Notes: generated by a model not told the origin, from the letters alone. A stretch of 57,658 bases of DNA from Halobacteriales archaeon QS_5_68_33 (GCA_003023785.1 PXRS01000034.1:1-57658); one strand, 5' to 3'; positions 30,026-38,782 are shown, numbered from the stretch's first letter. Program-made: numbers and translations.

Positions 30026-30086
30026 TACCGGTATTTCGCCGACCGATTCGACGAGATCCGGAACTGATTTACAACCGGCCGTATCA
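30023..30086. repeat. Family-1 element with internal deletion of the left arm
   Basis: After TGATAC the sequence jumps directly to CGGTATTTCGCCGACCG, skipping about 19 bases of the left arm. It then continues to a normal right arm ending TTTACAACCGGCCGTATCA. The leading TGA is the stop of the dioxygenase gene. The trailing TCA would be the stop of a minus-strand reading frame, of which only a short tail is recognisable. Confidence 0.8.
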
Positions 30087-30171
30087 CGGTTCCTGTTTCG
30101 GGACGTACTTCTCCACGGCGGCGAAGACTCGCAAAATCACTGCATGACCGCCCGGGCGTCGCTGCCGGCGC

Positions 30172-31083
30172 CTACAGGATTTGCTCGCCCAGCGCGCTGG
30201 CCGCGAGTTCGACGGCGAGTTCCGCCGTGCGGTTGTGCTCATCGAGGATGGGGTTCGCCTCGACGAGTTCCAGCGAGGCCAGTTCGTCGCCCGCCGTTCG
30301 GGAGACCAGTTCCATCGCGGTGTGGCCCTCGCGATAGGTGGCGCCACCCCGGACCGGCGTCCCGACGCCGGGCGCCTCCCGGGGGTCGAGGAAGTCCAGG
30401 TCGAAGCTGACGTGGAGGCCGCCGGTACCGTCGGTGGCCACGCCGACGGCCTCCCGGGTGACCGCCGGGAGGCCGCGCTCGTCGACGTCGGTCATCGTGT
30501 AGACGGTCACGTCGCTCTCGCGGAGCGCGACGCGTTCCTCCTCGTCGAGGTCGCGGGCGCCGACGACCGCGACGTTTTCCGGTTCGACACCGGCGTCGGC
30601 CCACTCGCGGCCCCGGAAGGTCCCGCGCCCGAGGATGGCGGCGAGCGACATGCCGTGGACGTTGCCGCTGGGCGTCGTCGTCGGCGTGTTGAAATCGCCG
30701 TGGGCGTCGAACCAGACGATCCCGACGTCGCGGTCGCGGGCGACGCCGGCGACGGTGCCGATGGCGATGGAGTGGTCGCCGCCGACGACGAGCGGAAGGT
30801 GCCCGTCGGCCACGGCCGCCGCGACGTCGTCGGCGAGGGCGCGGCAGATCTCCTCGGTAGCCGCGAGGTACTTCGCTCGCCCCTCGGGAGGGCTCCCGGC
30901 GTCCGGGTCGGTCTGTCCCGGCCCCGGCACCGGAACGTTTCCCCCGTCGTCGCACGAGATACCCAATCGCTCGATAGCGTCCGCGAGACCGGCGTATCTG
31001 ACCGCCGACGGGCCCATGTCGACGCCGCGCCTGTCGGCACCCAGGTCCATCGGCACGCCGAACGCCCGCACCGGTCTGTCCAT
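30172..31083 (-). CDS. rocF: Arginase (ureohydrolase family)
   Basis: A 303-aa ureohydrolase that splits arginine to ornithine and urea. The dimanganese motifs are VGGDHSIAIGT, FDAHGDFNT with NVHGMSLA, and SFDLDFLDP, plus the late ELVEANPILDEHNRTAELA. Features favouring arginase over agmatinase are the arginase-type LGADRRGVDMGPSAVRYAGL opening and the NVHGMSLA block. It stands alone on the minus strand, 61 bases downstream of the epimerase gene, and could be its co-transcribed neighbour. Confidence 0.88.
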   Translation of the reverse strand: MDRPVRAFGVPMDLGADRRGVDMGPSAVRYAGLADAIERLGISCDDGGNVPVPGPGQTDPDAGSPPEGRAKYLAATEEICRALADDVAAAVADGHLPLVVGGDHSIAIGTVAGVARDRDVGIVWFDAHGDFNTPTTTPSGNVHGMSLAAILGRGTFRGREWADAGVEPENVAVVGARDLDEEERVALRESDVTVYTMTDVDERGLPAVTREAVGVATDGTGGLHVSFDLDFLDPREAPGVGTPVRGGATYREGHTAMELVSRTAGDELASLELVEANPILDEHNRTAELAVELAASALGEQIL

Positions 31084-31144
31084 ACCCGGCGTTGGACGGC
31101 GACCCTCAAAACCGTCGGGGCCATCTCCGAGGCTTTCGAACCCG

Positions 31145-32065
31145 CTACTGATACTGGGAACAGACCGTCTCGAGGCCTTCCTCGAAGCCTATCTCGGGCT
31201 CCCAGCCGGTCGCCTCGCGCATCTTCGTGACGTCGGCCATCGTGTCGTGGACGTAGACGTCCTCGGGGATCGGGTTCTCCTCGTAGACGGGTTCGACGTC
31301 GGTTCCGAGTTCCTCGTTGAGCGCCTCCACGAGGTGGTTGAGGCTGTACTGCTCGCCGGTCCCGAGGTTGTAGACCCCCTGGAGTTCGTGCTCGGCGGCG
31401 AGTTCGAGACCGCGGACGATGTCGTCGACGTGGGTGAAATCCCTCGTCTGTGTGCCGTCCCCCCAGACCTCCGGGCGTCGGCCGTTGGCGATGTCGTCGG
31501 CGAACTGCGCGATGAGGTTGGCGTACTCGCCCTTGTGGCCCTCGGCGCCCTCCTCCATGCCCTGGTAGACCGAGAAAAAGCGCATGCCCGCCGTCGAGAG
31601 ACCGTAGTGGTTGTGGAAGTACTCGGCGTAGCGCTCCCGGGCGAGTTTCGAGGCCTCGTAGCCGGTGTTGACCGTCACCTCCATGTCTTCGGGGGAGGGT
31701 TCCGTGCGGTCGCCGTAGATCGACGAGGTGGTGGCGTAGACCACCGTCTCACAGCCGTCCCGGCGGGCCTGGTCGACCGTGTTGACGAACCCCTCGACGT
31801 TGACGCGTGCACCTCGTGCGGGGTCGTCCTCGTGCATCGCGTACGACGAGAGAGCGGCGATGTGAAAGACCACGTCGACGTCCGTCGGGAGGTCCTCCTC
31901 CAGAACGGAGGCCTCGACGAACTCGACGTCGTCATCGAGGTTTTCGGGCGTCCCGAGATAGCAGTCGTCGAGGGCGATCACTTCGTTGTCGGCGGCGAGA
32001 TGGTTCGCGAGGTTCGACCCGATGAATCCCGCGCCGCCGGTGACGAGAACGCGCTTGTCCTGCAT
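31145..32065 (-). CDS. NAD-dependent nucleotide-sugar epimerase/dehydratase (GalE-like)
   Basis: A 306-aa extended short-chain dehydrogenase. The NAD fold is VTGGAGFIGSNLANHL, followed by DDCYLGTPENL, HIAALSSYAMHEDDP and the catalytic pair TTSSIYGD with YEASKLARERYAE. The C-terminal half has the substrate-side GDGTQTRDFTHVDDIVRGLE. It probably converts UDP-sugars for glycans or glycoprotein; the exact sugar is unknown. I preferred the ATG at 32065. The upstream ATG at 32092 lies inside the TATA box (ATTTATGG), which is well placed for a leaderless transcript starting at 32065. Confidence 0.87.
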   Translation of the reverse strand: MQDKRVLVTGGAGFIGSNLANHLAADNEVIALDDCYLGTPENLDDDVEFVEASVLEEDLPTDVDVVFHIAALSSYAMHEDDPARGARVNVEGFVNTVDQARRDGCETVVYATTSSIYGDRTEPSPEDMEVTVNTGYEASKLARERYAEYFHNHYGLSTAGMRFFSVYQGMEEGAEGHKGEYANLIAQFADDIANGRRPEVWGDGTQTRDFTHVDDIVRGLELAAEHELQGVYNLGTGEQYSLNHLVEALNEELGTDVEPVYEENPIPEDVYVHDTMADVTKMREATGWEPEIGFEEGLETVCSQYQ

Positions 32066-32347
32066 GGGGGCGACGCTACTACCGTCTTCCATAAATGCCT
32101 TGCATTTCGTCGGCGGGGGTCTCTCGGCCGAACGCCGATAGCAGCGTCGAACGCCGCATTTCCCGCCGATCTGTCCCGCCGCCGTGACCGCGAATGACCG
32201 GCCGTGTGGCCCGCTCTCGGACCGGCCGCGAGTGACGAACCCTCGTGACCGGCCCCCGGAGGGGGACGAACAGGAGACGGACGGCGCGGTGGGACGCTCC
32301 CCGAAACCACCGCCGGGTTTAACAAATATAACGACGAACGGTCGCGT

Positions 32348-32881
32348 ATGTCATCGATCGAGCTGACGCCCAGCCAGAAGAACATTCTTCAGGAACTCGT
32401 CAACCTCTATCGCGAGTCCGAGAGCGCGGTCAAGGGCGAGGACATCGCGGACAAGGTCGACCGCAACCCCGGGACCATCCGCAACCAGATGCAGAGCCTC
32501 AAGGCGCTCCAGCTCGTCGAGGGCGTCCCCGGCCCCAAGGGCGGATACAAGCCGACTGCGACGGCCTACGACGCCCTCCAGATCCAGGACATGGACCAGG
32601 CGGCCGACGTCCCGCTGGCGCACAACGGCGAACCCGTCCCCAGCGCGAACGTCGAGGAGATAGACCTCACCAGCGTCCACCACCCCGAGGAGTGTCGCGC
32701 GGAGATACAGCTCCAGGGGTCGATCGCCAACTTCCACGAGGGAGACACCATCACGGTCGGGCCGACGCCGCTGTCGAAACTCCGGATCATCGGCGAACTC
32801 GAGGGCAAAGACGACACGAACAACATCCTCATCATGACGATCGACGACATGCGGGCCCCCTCGGGAGAACCGGACCACTGA
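32348..32881 (+). CDS. Winged-helix transcriptional regulator (Rrf2/TrmB-like annotation)
   Basis: A 177-aa protein. The N-terminal winged helix (about 5-75) reads LTPSQKNILQELVNLY, GEDIADKVDRNPGTIRNQMQSL and GPKGGYKPTATAYDAL. The C-terminal part (about 90-170) is a beta-rich domain, EEIDLTSVHHPEECRAEIQLQGS, ending in DTNNILIMTIDDM, which is probably ligand-sensing. Haloarchaeal homologues are usually labelled Rrf2 or TrmB family; the iron-sulfur cysteines of true Rrf2 proteins are not present. A GTTTAACAAATATAAC promoter lies about 20-32 bases before the ATG. The stop is the first triplet of a complete family-1 element. Confidence 0.78.
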   Translation: MSSIELTPSQKNILQELVNLYRESESAVKGEDIADKVDRNPGTIRNQMQSLKALQLVEGVPGPKGGYKPTATAYDALQIQDMDQAADVPLAHNGEPVPSANVEEIDLTSVHHPEECRAEIQLQGSIANFHEGDTITVGPTPLSKLRIIGELEGKDDTNNILIMTIDDMRAPSGEPDH

Positions 32882-32960
32882 TACGGTCGGTTGTAACGAT
32901 TTACCGGTATTTCGTCGACCGGTTCGACGAAATCCGGAAATGATTTACAACCGACCGTAT
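32879..32960. repeat. Family-1 palindromic element, best-preserved copy
   Basis: An 82-base near-palindrome. The outer 15-base arms TACGGTCGGTTGTAA and TTACAACCGACCGTA are perfect inverted repeats. The inner arms ATTTCGTCGA and TCGACGAAAT are also perfect, around a CCGGT loop. Single-stranded, it could fold into one long hairpin. The TGA overlapping its left end is the stop codon of the upstream regulator. Confidence 0.9.
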
Positions 32961-33118
32961 GAGACGGTCGGCTGGGCGTTCCGGTCGTCGCGGTCGCCTC
33001 GCCCTCTCGCCTTCACGCCACCGTTCGTTCCTTGAAGTTCGTGACAGATCCGTCGACGTAGCGGGTCTATTGTCTCGATTCCGCAGGATTTGTATCATCC
33101 CACTCCTGAGTCGCCCGC

Positions 33119-34279
33119 ATGAGCGAGAACGTCGTCGTGCTCGGGTCCGGTTACGCCGGGGCCGGCGCGGTCCAGCGCCTCGAATCCAGCCTCGGCAGGT
33201 CCGCCGAGTTGACGTGGGTTTCGGACGTCGATTACCACCTCGTCCTCCACGAGTCCCACCGCTGTATCAGGGACCCGTCGGTGCGCGAGGAGATCACCAT
33301 CCCGGTCCACGAGATCAAATCGAGTTCGACGACGTTCCGCCAGGGCCGGGTCGTCGGCGTCGATACCGACGGCCGCACGGTCGAACTCGAGGACGGCGAA
33401 GTGAAGTACGACTACCTGCTCGTCGCACTCGGGTCCAGCACCGCCTTCTTCGGCATCGAGGGCCTGGAGGCGTACGCCCACACGCTGAAGAGCCTGGACG
33501 ACGCGCTGGGGATCCACGACGACGTCGCCGACGCGGCCGCCGGGGCCACCCCCGACGACCCCGCGCAGGTCGTCATCGGCGGCGCCGGTCTCTCGGGCAT
33601 CCAGACCGCCGGCGAGGTCGCCGAGTACCGCGACGACCACGACGCCCCCATCGACATCCACCTCGTCGAGGGCCTCGACCGGGTGTTCCCGAACAACGAC
33701 CCGCAGCTCCAGGGCGCGCTTCGCAAGCGCCTCGAAGCGGCGGGCGTCGAGATACACACCGGCGAGTTCATCGGCGAGGTCGACGAGAACCGCGTCTACG
33801 TCGGCGAGGACACCGAGATGGCCTACGACGTGCTCGTCTGGACCGGCGGCATCACGGGGCGTGACTGCGTGGCCGACGCCAGCATCGACAAGGACGACCG
33901 CAGCCGTCGGCTGTTCGCCGACCGCACGTTCGAGACCGACGACGACCGCGTGTTCGCGCTCGGCGACTGCGCGCTGGTCGACCAGCCCGGCGACAATCCC
34001 GCGCCGCCGACGGCCCAGGCCGCCTGGCAGGCCGCGGAAGTCGCCGGGGAAAACGTCGCGCGGCGCGTCCGCGGCCAGCCGCTCACCGAGTGGACCCACA
34101 AGGACAAGGGCACGGTCGTCTCCGTCGGCGAGACGGCCGTCGGCCACGACGTGCTGTACGTCCCGCTCACCACCTTCGGCGGCACCCCCGCGAAACTCCT
34201 CAAGAAGGGCATCGCCGCCCGCTGGATCGCCGACATCGCCGGCGTCGGCCGCGCGATGGACGCCTGGTCGGATATGTAG
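33119..34279 (+). CDS. FAD-dependent NADH dehydrogenase (NDH-2-like) oxidoreductase
   Basis: A 386-aa pyridine-nucleotide-disulfide oxidoreductase fold protein. The first dinucleotide fold is VVVLGSGYAGAGAVQRL (FAD). The second is VVIGGAGLSGIQTAGEVAEY (NADH). The FAD aspartate lies in DRVFALGDCALVD, and PTAQAAWQAAEVAGENV is the type II NADH dehydrogenase/sulfide:quinone branch signature. No redox-active cysteine pair is seen, which favours NDH-2 over sulfide:quinone reductase. The C-terminus is amphipathic (TPAKLLKKGIAARWIADIAGVG), suited to membrane-surface binding. It probably feeds electrons from NADH to menaquinone. Confidence 0.85.
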   Translation: MSENVVVLGSGYAGAGAVQRLESSLGRSAELTWVSDVDYHLVLHESHRCIRDPSVREEITIPVHEIKSSSTTFRQGRVVGVDTDGRTVELEDGEVKYDYLLVALGSSTAFFGIEGLEAYAHTLKSLDDALGIHDDVADAAAGATPDDPAQVVIGGAGLSGIQTAGEVAEYRDDHDAPIDIHLVEGLDRVFPNNDPQLQGALRKRLEAAGVEIHTGEFIGEVDENRVYVGEDTEMAYDVLVWTGGITGRDCVADASIDKDDRSRRLFADRTFETDDDRVFALGDCALVDQPGDNPAPPTAQAAWQAAEVAGENVARRVRGQPLTEWTHKDKGTVVSVGETAVGHDVLYVPLTTFGGTPAKLLKKGIAARWIADIAGVGRAMDAWSDM

Positions 34280-34473
34280 AACGACCTTTTTTCCCTTCGG
34301 GTTTCCTCGCGCGCTCTCCGGGCGCGCTGCGGAGAACCCTCAGGCAAAAAAGCTCGGCCAAAAAAGCGCTCGCTTCGCTCGCGTGAACCGCCTCGCTCGC
34401 TTCGCTCGCTCGGCGGATGCTCGTGCTCGCCTGCGGAACCTCGAAGGGCCCTGAGAGCGGCGTCCGTGGTGCC
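34280..34473. terminator. T-rich terminator region between convergent genes
   Basis: Immediately after the oxidoreductase stop is CCTTTTTTCCC, a haloarchaeal-type poly-T terminator for the plus strand. Further on, two A-tracts (CAAAAAAGC and CCAAAAAAGC near 34346 and 34361) are T-tracts on the minus strand and could end the cdd-udp transcript. Between and after them are several CGCTCGCTTCGCTCGC-type simple inverted repeats that are common in haloarchaeal intergenic DNA. No gene is seen here. Confidence 0.55.
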
Positions 34474-35340
34474 CTACTCCCCGAGCCCGAGCCCCGGGTG
34501 CCACCGCTCTGCCCCCGCCGCCTCCGCGGCCGCGTCCATGTCGGCGAGTATCGAGACGGCCTCGCTGGCGCACTCGGCGGCCTTGCGCTCGCCCTCCGTC
34601 CTGAACTCGCCGGTGACGCGGTTGGCGTAGACGGTACAGACCGCGCCCGCCCGCAGGCCGTAGAGGTTCGCCAAGGTCGTGACGGCGGCGGCCTCCATCT
34701 CGAAGTTGAGGACGTTCGCCGCCCGGAGGTTCCTGACGAGTTCGTCGCTCCCGGCGGCCTCGAAGCCCTCGAGACCGGGGCGGCCCTGCCCGGCGTAGAA
34801 ACTGTCCGTGCTGGCGGTGAGACCGACGTGGTAGTCGTAGCCGAGGCGCTCGGCCGCGGCGACGAGCGCGCTGACGACCCGGTCGTCGGCGACGGCCGGG
34901 TAGTCCTCGCGGACGTACGCCTTGCTCGTCCCCTCCTGGCGGACGGCGCCCGCGGTGATGACCAGGTCGCCGACGCTGGCCTCCTCGCGGATCGCGCCAC
35001 AGGACCCCACCCGGAGGAACGTGTCGGCGCCGACGCGGGCGAGTTCCTCGACGGCGATGGCGGCGGAGGGCGACCCGATCCCCGTCGAGGTGACCGAGAT
35101 GGGCGTCCCGTCGTAGGTGCCGGTGGCGGTGCGGTACTCGCGGTGGTGGGCGACCGCTTCGTGGTCGTCCCAGGCGTCGGTGATCTTCGCGACGCGCTCG
35201 GGGTTCCCCGGGAGGAGGACGCTGTCGGCCACGTCACCGGGCGAGACTTCGAGGTGGTACTGTTCGCCCTCGTTGGGGTCCTCGCTGTCGGGGACGTCTC
35301 CGGGGTCCTCGCCCGCGGGCGCACCGGGGTCGTCACTCAT
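34474..35340 (-). CDS. udp: Uridine phosphorylase (nucleoside phosphorylase family)
   Basis: A 288-aa PNP/UDP-family enzyme that cleaves uridine with phosphate to uracil and ribose-1-phosphate. Landmarks are the phosphate loop VLLPGNPERVAKI, the STGIGSPSAAIAVEEL strand, RVGSCGAIREEASVGDLVI, and the late VLNFEMEAAAVTTLANLYGLRAGAVCTVYANR with the ribose-binding Glu-Met-Glu. The acidic N-terminal 30 residues are a haloarchaeal extension. The start lies inside the last codons of cdd (eight-base overlap), so cytidine deamination and uridine cleavage are encoded in one salvage operon. Confidence 0.9.
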   Translation of the reverse strand: MSDDPGAPAGEDPGDVPDSEDPNEGEQYHLEVSPGDVADSVLLPGNPERVAKITDAWDDHEAVAHHREYRTATGTYDGTPISVTSTGIGSPSAAIAVEELARVGADTFLRVGSCGAIREEASVGDLVITAGAVRQEGTSKAYVREDYPAVADDRVVSALVAAAERLGYDYHVGLTASTDSFYAGQGRPGLEGFEAAGSDELVRNLRAANVLNFEMEAAAVTTLANLYGLRAGAVCTVYANRVTGEFRTEGERKAAECASEAVSILADMDAAAEAAGAERWHPGLGLGE

Positions 35341-35749
35341 CGACGACCATCTCCCGGGTGATGGTCTCGGGGAGGAGGTCACCGAGGCGGTACTCGACCG
35401 GTTCGGGGTCGCTCCCGTCGGCACCCTCGCCCTCGCAGACGACCGTGAAATCCGGCCCGCAGAACTCGGCGAAGGACTGTCGGCACATCCCGCAGGGCGT
35501 GACGCCGTCACGGTTGGCCGAGGAGACGGCCACGCGTTCGAACTCGCGGTGGCCGTCCCGGACGGCGCTTCCCAGGGCTACCTCCTCCGCGTGGAGGCTG
35601 TTGCTGTAGTTCGCTATCTCGACGTTACAGCCCGTGTAGACGGTTCCGTCGGCGGTCTCCAGGGCGGCGCCGACCGCGTACTCCGAGTAGGGGACGTAGG
35701 CGGCGTCGAGCGCCGCCCGCGCCCGTTCGAGGAGTTCCTGGCTGTCCAT
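35333..35749 (-). CDS. cdd: Cytidine deaminase
   Basis: A 138-aa tetrameric-type cytidine deaminase that converts cytidine to uridine. The zinc site is complete: the catalytic HAEE (NSLHAEEVAL) and the cysteines of PCGMCRQ. The substrate loop YVPYSEYAVGAAL and TGCNVE are also conserved. The length is that of the short Bacillus-type family. It overlaps udp, the next gene, by eight bases. The upstream gap to the family-1 element holds a short A/T-containing stretch but no clear TATA box. Confidence 0.93.
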   Translation of the reverse strand: MDSQELLERARAALDAAYVPYSEYAVGAALETADGTVYTGCNVEIANYSNSLHAEEVALGSAVRDGHREFERVAVSSANRDGVTPCGMCRQSFAEFCGPDFTVVCEGEGADGSDPEPVEYRLGDLLPETITREMVVDE

Positions 35750-35838
35750 GTCTCCGGGTCGGCCGCGCCGAACTAATAGACCACGCCTCCTTCGATGCGG
35801 TCTGTCCGGGGGATGTCACGGGCGGAAACCGCCCTTCA

Positions 35839-35917
35839 TGCGGTCGGTTGTACCGATTGACCGGTATTTCGCCGACCGCTTCGACGACATCCGGAACTGA
35901 TTTATAACCGACCGTAC
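35839..35917. repeat. Family-1 palindromic element, full copy overlapping a C-terminus
   Basis: It runs from TGCGGTCGGTTGTACCGATT through the GGTATTTCGCCGACCGC / TCGACGACATCCGG core to TTTATAACCGACCGTAC. The right arm is translated on the minus strand: the last codons of the phosphohexomutase gene (Ser-Tyr-Gly-Arg-Leu-stop) lie in it and next to it. Confidence 0.85.
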
Positions 35918-37260
35918 GAGACGGCGTCTTTCGCGACGGCGGTCACCTCGTCGACGAGGGCGTCCACGTCGTCGCTCTCGACGTAGACGCGGAGGCACGG
36001 TTCCGTCCCGCTGGGCCGGACCAGTATCCAGCCGCCGCCGGGGAAGGTGAGCCTGACGCCGTGGTCGGTCGAGACGCTCGCCCCGGGGAACGTCTCGGGG
36101 AGGCGGTCGGCCAGGCGGCCCATCGCGGCCGTCTTGTCCTCGTCGGGACACCGGACGTCGGCCTTCCGGTAGGGCCGTTCGATGACGGGTTCACGGAGCG
36201 TCTCTAGCCCTCGGTCGGCGACGAGGCGGGCGAAGACAGCGGCGCTGGCCACCCCGTCGATCCACCCGCCAAAGCGGGTATGAACGTGTTTCCAGGGTTC
36301 CGCTGCAAAGGCCACGCTCGTCCCGTCGGTGCCCTTCCGGCGGGCGGCGGCGATGCCGACGTGGAGCGCGCCGAGCCGGACGCGTTCGACGCGGCCGCCA
36401 GCGGCCTCGACGCGCTCGTCGACACGCCCCGATGTGTTGGGCGTCGTGACGACGACCGGGTCGCCGGCCGCCGAGGCATGGACGTAGTGCTCGGCGAGGA
36501 TGGCCAGCACGGTGTCCTCGTGGACGACTGACCCGTCCGCGTCGACGACGACGATGCGGTCGGCGTCGCCGTCGTGCCCGAGCCCCACGTCGGCGTCGCC
36601 GTCGGCGACGAACTCGCGGAGGTCGCCCAGCGTCTCGGCCGTCGGCTTGCTCTCGCGGCCCGGGAAGTGCCCGTCGACGTTCGCGTGGAGGGCCTGCACG
36701 TCGGCGTCGAGTTCGCCCAGGACCTGCGGCGTCGCGAGACTCGCCATCCCGTTCCCGCAGTCGACGGCGACGGTGAGACCGTCGAGCGCGGCGCCGTGCT
36801 CGCGGGCGTAGTCCGTAACCGCGGCCAGGTATTCGGGGAGGAGGTCCGTCCGGGTGGTCGACCCCCACTCGTCCCACGACACGGGGTCGGGGTCGTCGGC
36901 GACACGGGCCTCGACGCGGGCTTCGGCCTCGTCGTCGTATTCCCGGCCGTCCGCGAAGAGCTTGATCCCGTTGTCAGTGGGCGGGTTGTGACTCGCGGTG
37001 ACGACGGCTCCCCGGCGGCCGCGAGAGGCGTAGCCGACCGCCGGTGTCGGAACCTGCCCGACGCGAACGACGTCGGCGCCGGCGCTGGTCAGGCCCGCCT
37101 CCATCGCGGCAGCGAGTCCGTCACCCGTCGTGCGGCCGTCGCGCCCGAGGACGAACTCGCCGCCGTCGGCACCCGCGGCACGGCCGACGGCGAGCGCGAG
37201 TTCCGGCGTCACGTCGGACCGCACGCCACCCCGGATCCCCGCGGTTCCGAACAGCTCCAT
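35902..37260 (-). CDS. Phosphohexomutase (phosphomannomutase/phosphoglucosamine mutase family)
   Basis: A 452-aa alpha-D-phosphohexomutase. The four family motifs are present: the phosphoserine loop VVTASHNPPTDNGIK, the metal-binding GLGHDGDADRIVV, the sugar-specificity AAEPWKHVHTRFGGWIDG, and the phosphate-binding LVRPSGTEPCLRVYVES. The N-terminus MELFGTAGIRG fixes the start at 37260. The sugar-binding loop reads EPWKH rather than the common EGSGH, so the exact hexose is uncertain. The final residues and TAA stop come from a repeat element, and the natural end is therefore unknown. Confidence 0.9.
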   Translation of the reverse strand: MELFGTAGIRGGVRSDVTPELALAVGRAAGADGGEFVLGRDGRTTGDGLAAAMEAGLTSAGADVVRVGQVPTPAVGYASRGRRGAVVTASHNPPTDNGIKLFADGREYDDEAEARVEARVADDPDPVSWDEWGSTTRTDLLPEYLAAVTDYAREHGAALDGLTVAVDCGNGMASLATPQVLGELDADVQALHANVDGHFPGRESKPTAETLGDLREFVADGDADVGLGHDGDADRIVVVDADGSVVHEDTVLAILAEHYVHASAAGDPVVVTTPNTSGRVDERVEAAGGRVERVRLGALHVGIAAARRKGTDGTSVAFAAEPWKHVHTRFGGWIDGVASAAVFARLVADRGLETLREPVIERPYRKADVRCPDEDKTAAMGRLADRLPETFPGASVSTDHGVRLTFPGGGWILVRPSGTEPCLRVYVESDDVDALVDEVTAVAKDAVSYGRL

Positions 37261-37395
37261 GAGCGACCGTTGTGGGGACCGATGCATAATCACACCGGTC
37301 TCGGGGGCCGTCACTACGTTGCTGTCCGGGGCCGGGTTTCGGCGCCACCGGCCCGATACGGGACTGGCCGTCGAAAAAACGCGCTCGCGGTCGGG

Positions 37396-37875
37396 CTACC
37401 TGCTCGTCGTGCTACTGGTCGACTGACTGCCGAATTCGTCCGCCTTCTCGGCGGCCGTCTCGCCGGCCTCCTCGGTCTCTTCGGCCGCTTTCTCGCCGGT
37501 CTGTTCGACCTGCTCGCTGGCTTTCTGTGACCCCTCTTCGACGCGCTCGGCCACCTCCTTGCCGCTCTCCTCTATCGTATCGGCGGCCTGTTCGGTCACC
37601 TGCTTGGTCTTGTCGGCTGTCTCGCTCGCCGCGCTCCGGAGCGTTTCGGTCGGCCGCTGTGACCTTTGCAACCAGTACCCGACCGCCACCACGCCCGCGA
37701 CGAGCGCGACCAGCGAGAGCGTTCCCCGGCCCTTCGACTGGCCGGCCGGTCTGATCTCGATGACCCAATCGTTCGATTCCGCGACCGCGTCCGTTATCGC
37801 CTCCGGAAACTGCTGATCCATCTCGGTCTCCGAGGGTTCGGACGACTTGCTGAGTGTGGGGGGTCGTAGTTTCAT
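37396..37875 (-). CDS. Membrane-anchored coiled-coil protein
   Basis: A 159-aa protein with one central membrane segment (GTLSLVALVAGVVAVGYWL). After it comes a long Glu/Ala/Lys/Thr-rich helix (SETADKTKQVTEQAADTIEESGKEVAERVEE and onward), a charged coiled coil similar in composition to stress-related LEA or apolipoprotein-like proteins. No named family is certain. Three in-frame ATG codons exist near the start (37914, 37884, 37875). The promoter-like TGTTTTTGACC upstream fits either of the last two, and I annotate the shortest. Confidence 0.65.
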   Translation of the reverse strand: MKLRPPTLSKSSEPSETEMDQQFPEAITDAVAESNDWVIEIRPAGQSKGRGTLSLVALVAGVVAVGYWLQRSQRPTETLRSAASETADKTKQVTEQAADTIEESGKEVAERVEEGSQKASEQVEQTGEKAAEETEEAGETAAEKADEFGSQSTSSTTSR

Positions 37876-38056
37876 CAGAACCATCCGAACGTTGTACTGC
37901 CCGGTCAAAAACACTTGCGTGTAACAGTTTTGTGATATGTTCGTGACCGTCGAATGACCGACCAGAACGGAGCTCCGACGGCCGCTCGACCGCGGAGCTT
38001 GCCAGCTACGCGCCTATTATTGTAAGGATAATTAACGGTAATATCTTCGGAGCGGG
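37876..38056. other. AT-rich intergenic gap downstream of psmB
   Basis: This 181-base gap contains the promoter-like T-tract for the coiled-coil gene and an AT-rich patch (TTATTGTAAGGATAATTAACGG near 38017-38038, with short TAAT repeats) just after the psmB stop. No open frame, hairpin or repeat family member is apparent. Confidence 0.5.
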
Positions 38057-38782
38057 TCAGACGCCTTCGAAGTTCTCGTGGCCTTCGATCTCGACGCCGT
38101 CCCCGGTGACCTCGGCGATGTAGACGCCGTTGCCGGACCCGGTGTCGCGCTCGGCGGCGGCCTTGATGGCCGTGACGGCCGCGTCGCGGGCCTCGTCGAC
38201 GCTCATGTCCTCCTCGTAGCGGTCCTCGAGGGTCCCGTAGGCGACGGTCAGCCCGGACCCGGTGATGGTGTAGTCGTCCTCCATGACGCCGCCGGCGGGG
38301 TCGATGCTGTAGACGTGGCTGCCCTCCTCGTCGACGCCGCCGAGGATCGGGTTGATCGCGAGAAACGGGCCGCCGCGGGCGAAGTTGCCGGCGAGCGTCG
38401 ACAGGGCCTGCATGCTCATTTCCTCGCCGCGGCGGGACTCGTAGAGGTTGACCTCGGCGCGGAGCGTCCGGATGAACGACTGTGCGCCGCCGACGGACCC
38501 GACGAGCGTCAGCGCGGCGGTGGGGTGGATCTGTTTGACCTTCTGGACCGTCTTGTTCGAGACGAACCGGCCGCCCAGGGAGGCGCGCATGTCGGTTGCG
38601 ATGACGACGCCGTCGGTGGTCGAGATGCCGATCGTCGTCGTGCCCGTCTCCTTGACTGACTCGTGGTCGCTGGTCGACCCGTCGGGGAACGACCCGACTT
38701 CGGGTTCCGTGGGGGCCGGTCGCCCGGCCCGAAGGCGCTGTGAGTTCTGTGAGAAGTCCGAACCGGCGAATGGGTCACGCAT
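38057..38782 (-). CDS. psmB: 20S proteasome beta subunit
   Basis: A 241-aa catalytic beta subunit. A 47-residue propeptide ends in ETG and is followed by the N-terminal nucleophile Thr48 of TTTIGI, where autocleavage exposes the active threonine. Conserved catalytic positions follow in VIATDMRASLGG and SNKTVQKVKQI, with the GSVGGAQSF and SGSGLTVAYGTLE loops. The long propeptide is typical of haloarchaea. A TTTATCAG box about 25-30 bases upstream supports the ATG at 38782. A conserved 59-aa gene lies directly upstream on the same strand. Confidence 0.95.
   Translation of the reverse strand: MRDPFAGSDFSQNSQRLRAGRPAPTEPEVGSFPDGSTSDHESVKETGTTTIGISTTDGVVIATDMRASLGGRFVSNKTVQKVKQIHPTAALTLVGSVGGAQSFIRTLRAEVNLYESRRGEEMSMQALSTLAGNFARGGPFLAINPILGGVDEEGSHVYSIDPAGGVMEDDYTITGSGLTVAYGTLEDRYEEDMSVDEARDAAVTAIKAAAERDTGSGNGVYIAEVTGDGVEIEGHENFEGV

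Noticed and set aside
34320-34440. CGCTCGCTTCGCTCGC simple repeats as a special element
   Set aside because: Short inverted CGCTTCGC-type repeats of this kind are frequent in haloarchaeal intergenic DNA. With the adjacent T/A-tracts they are adequately explained as a terminator region.
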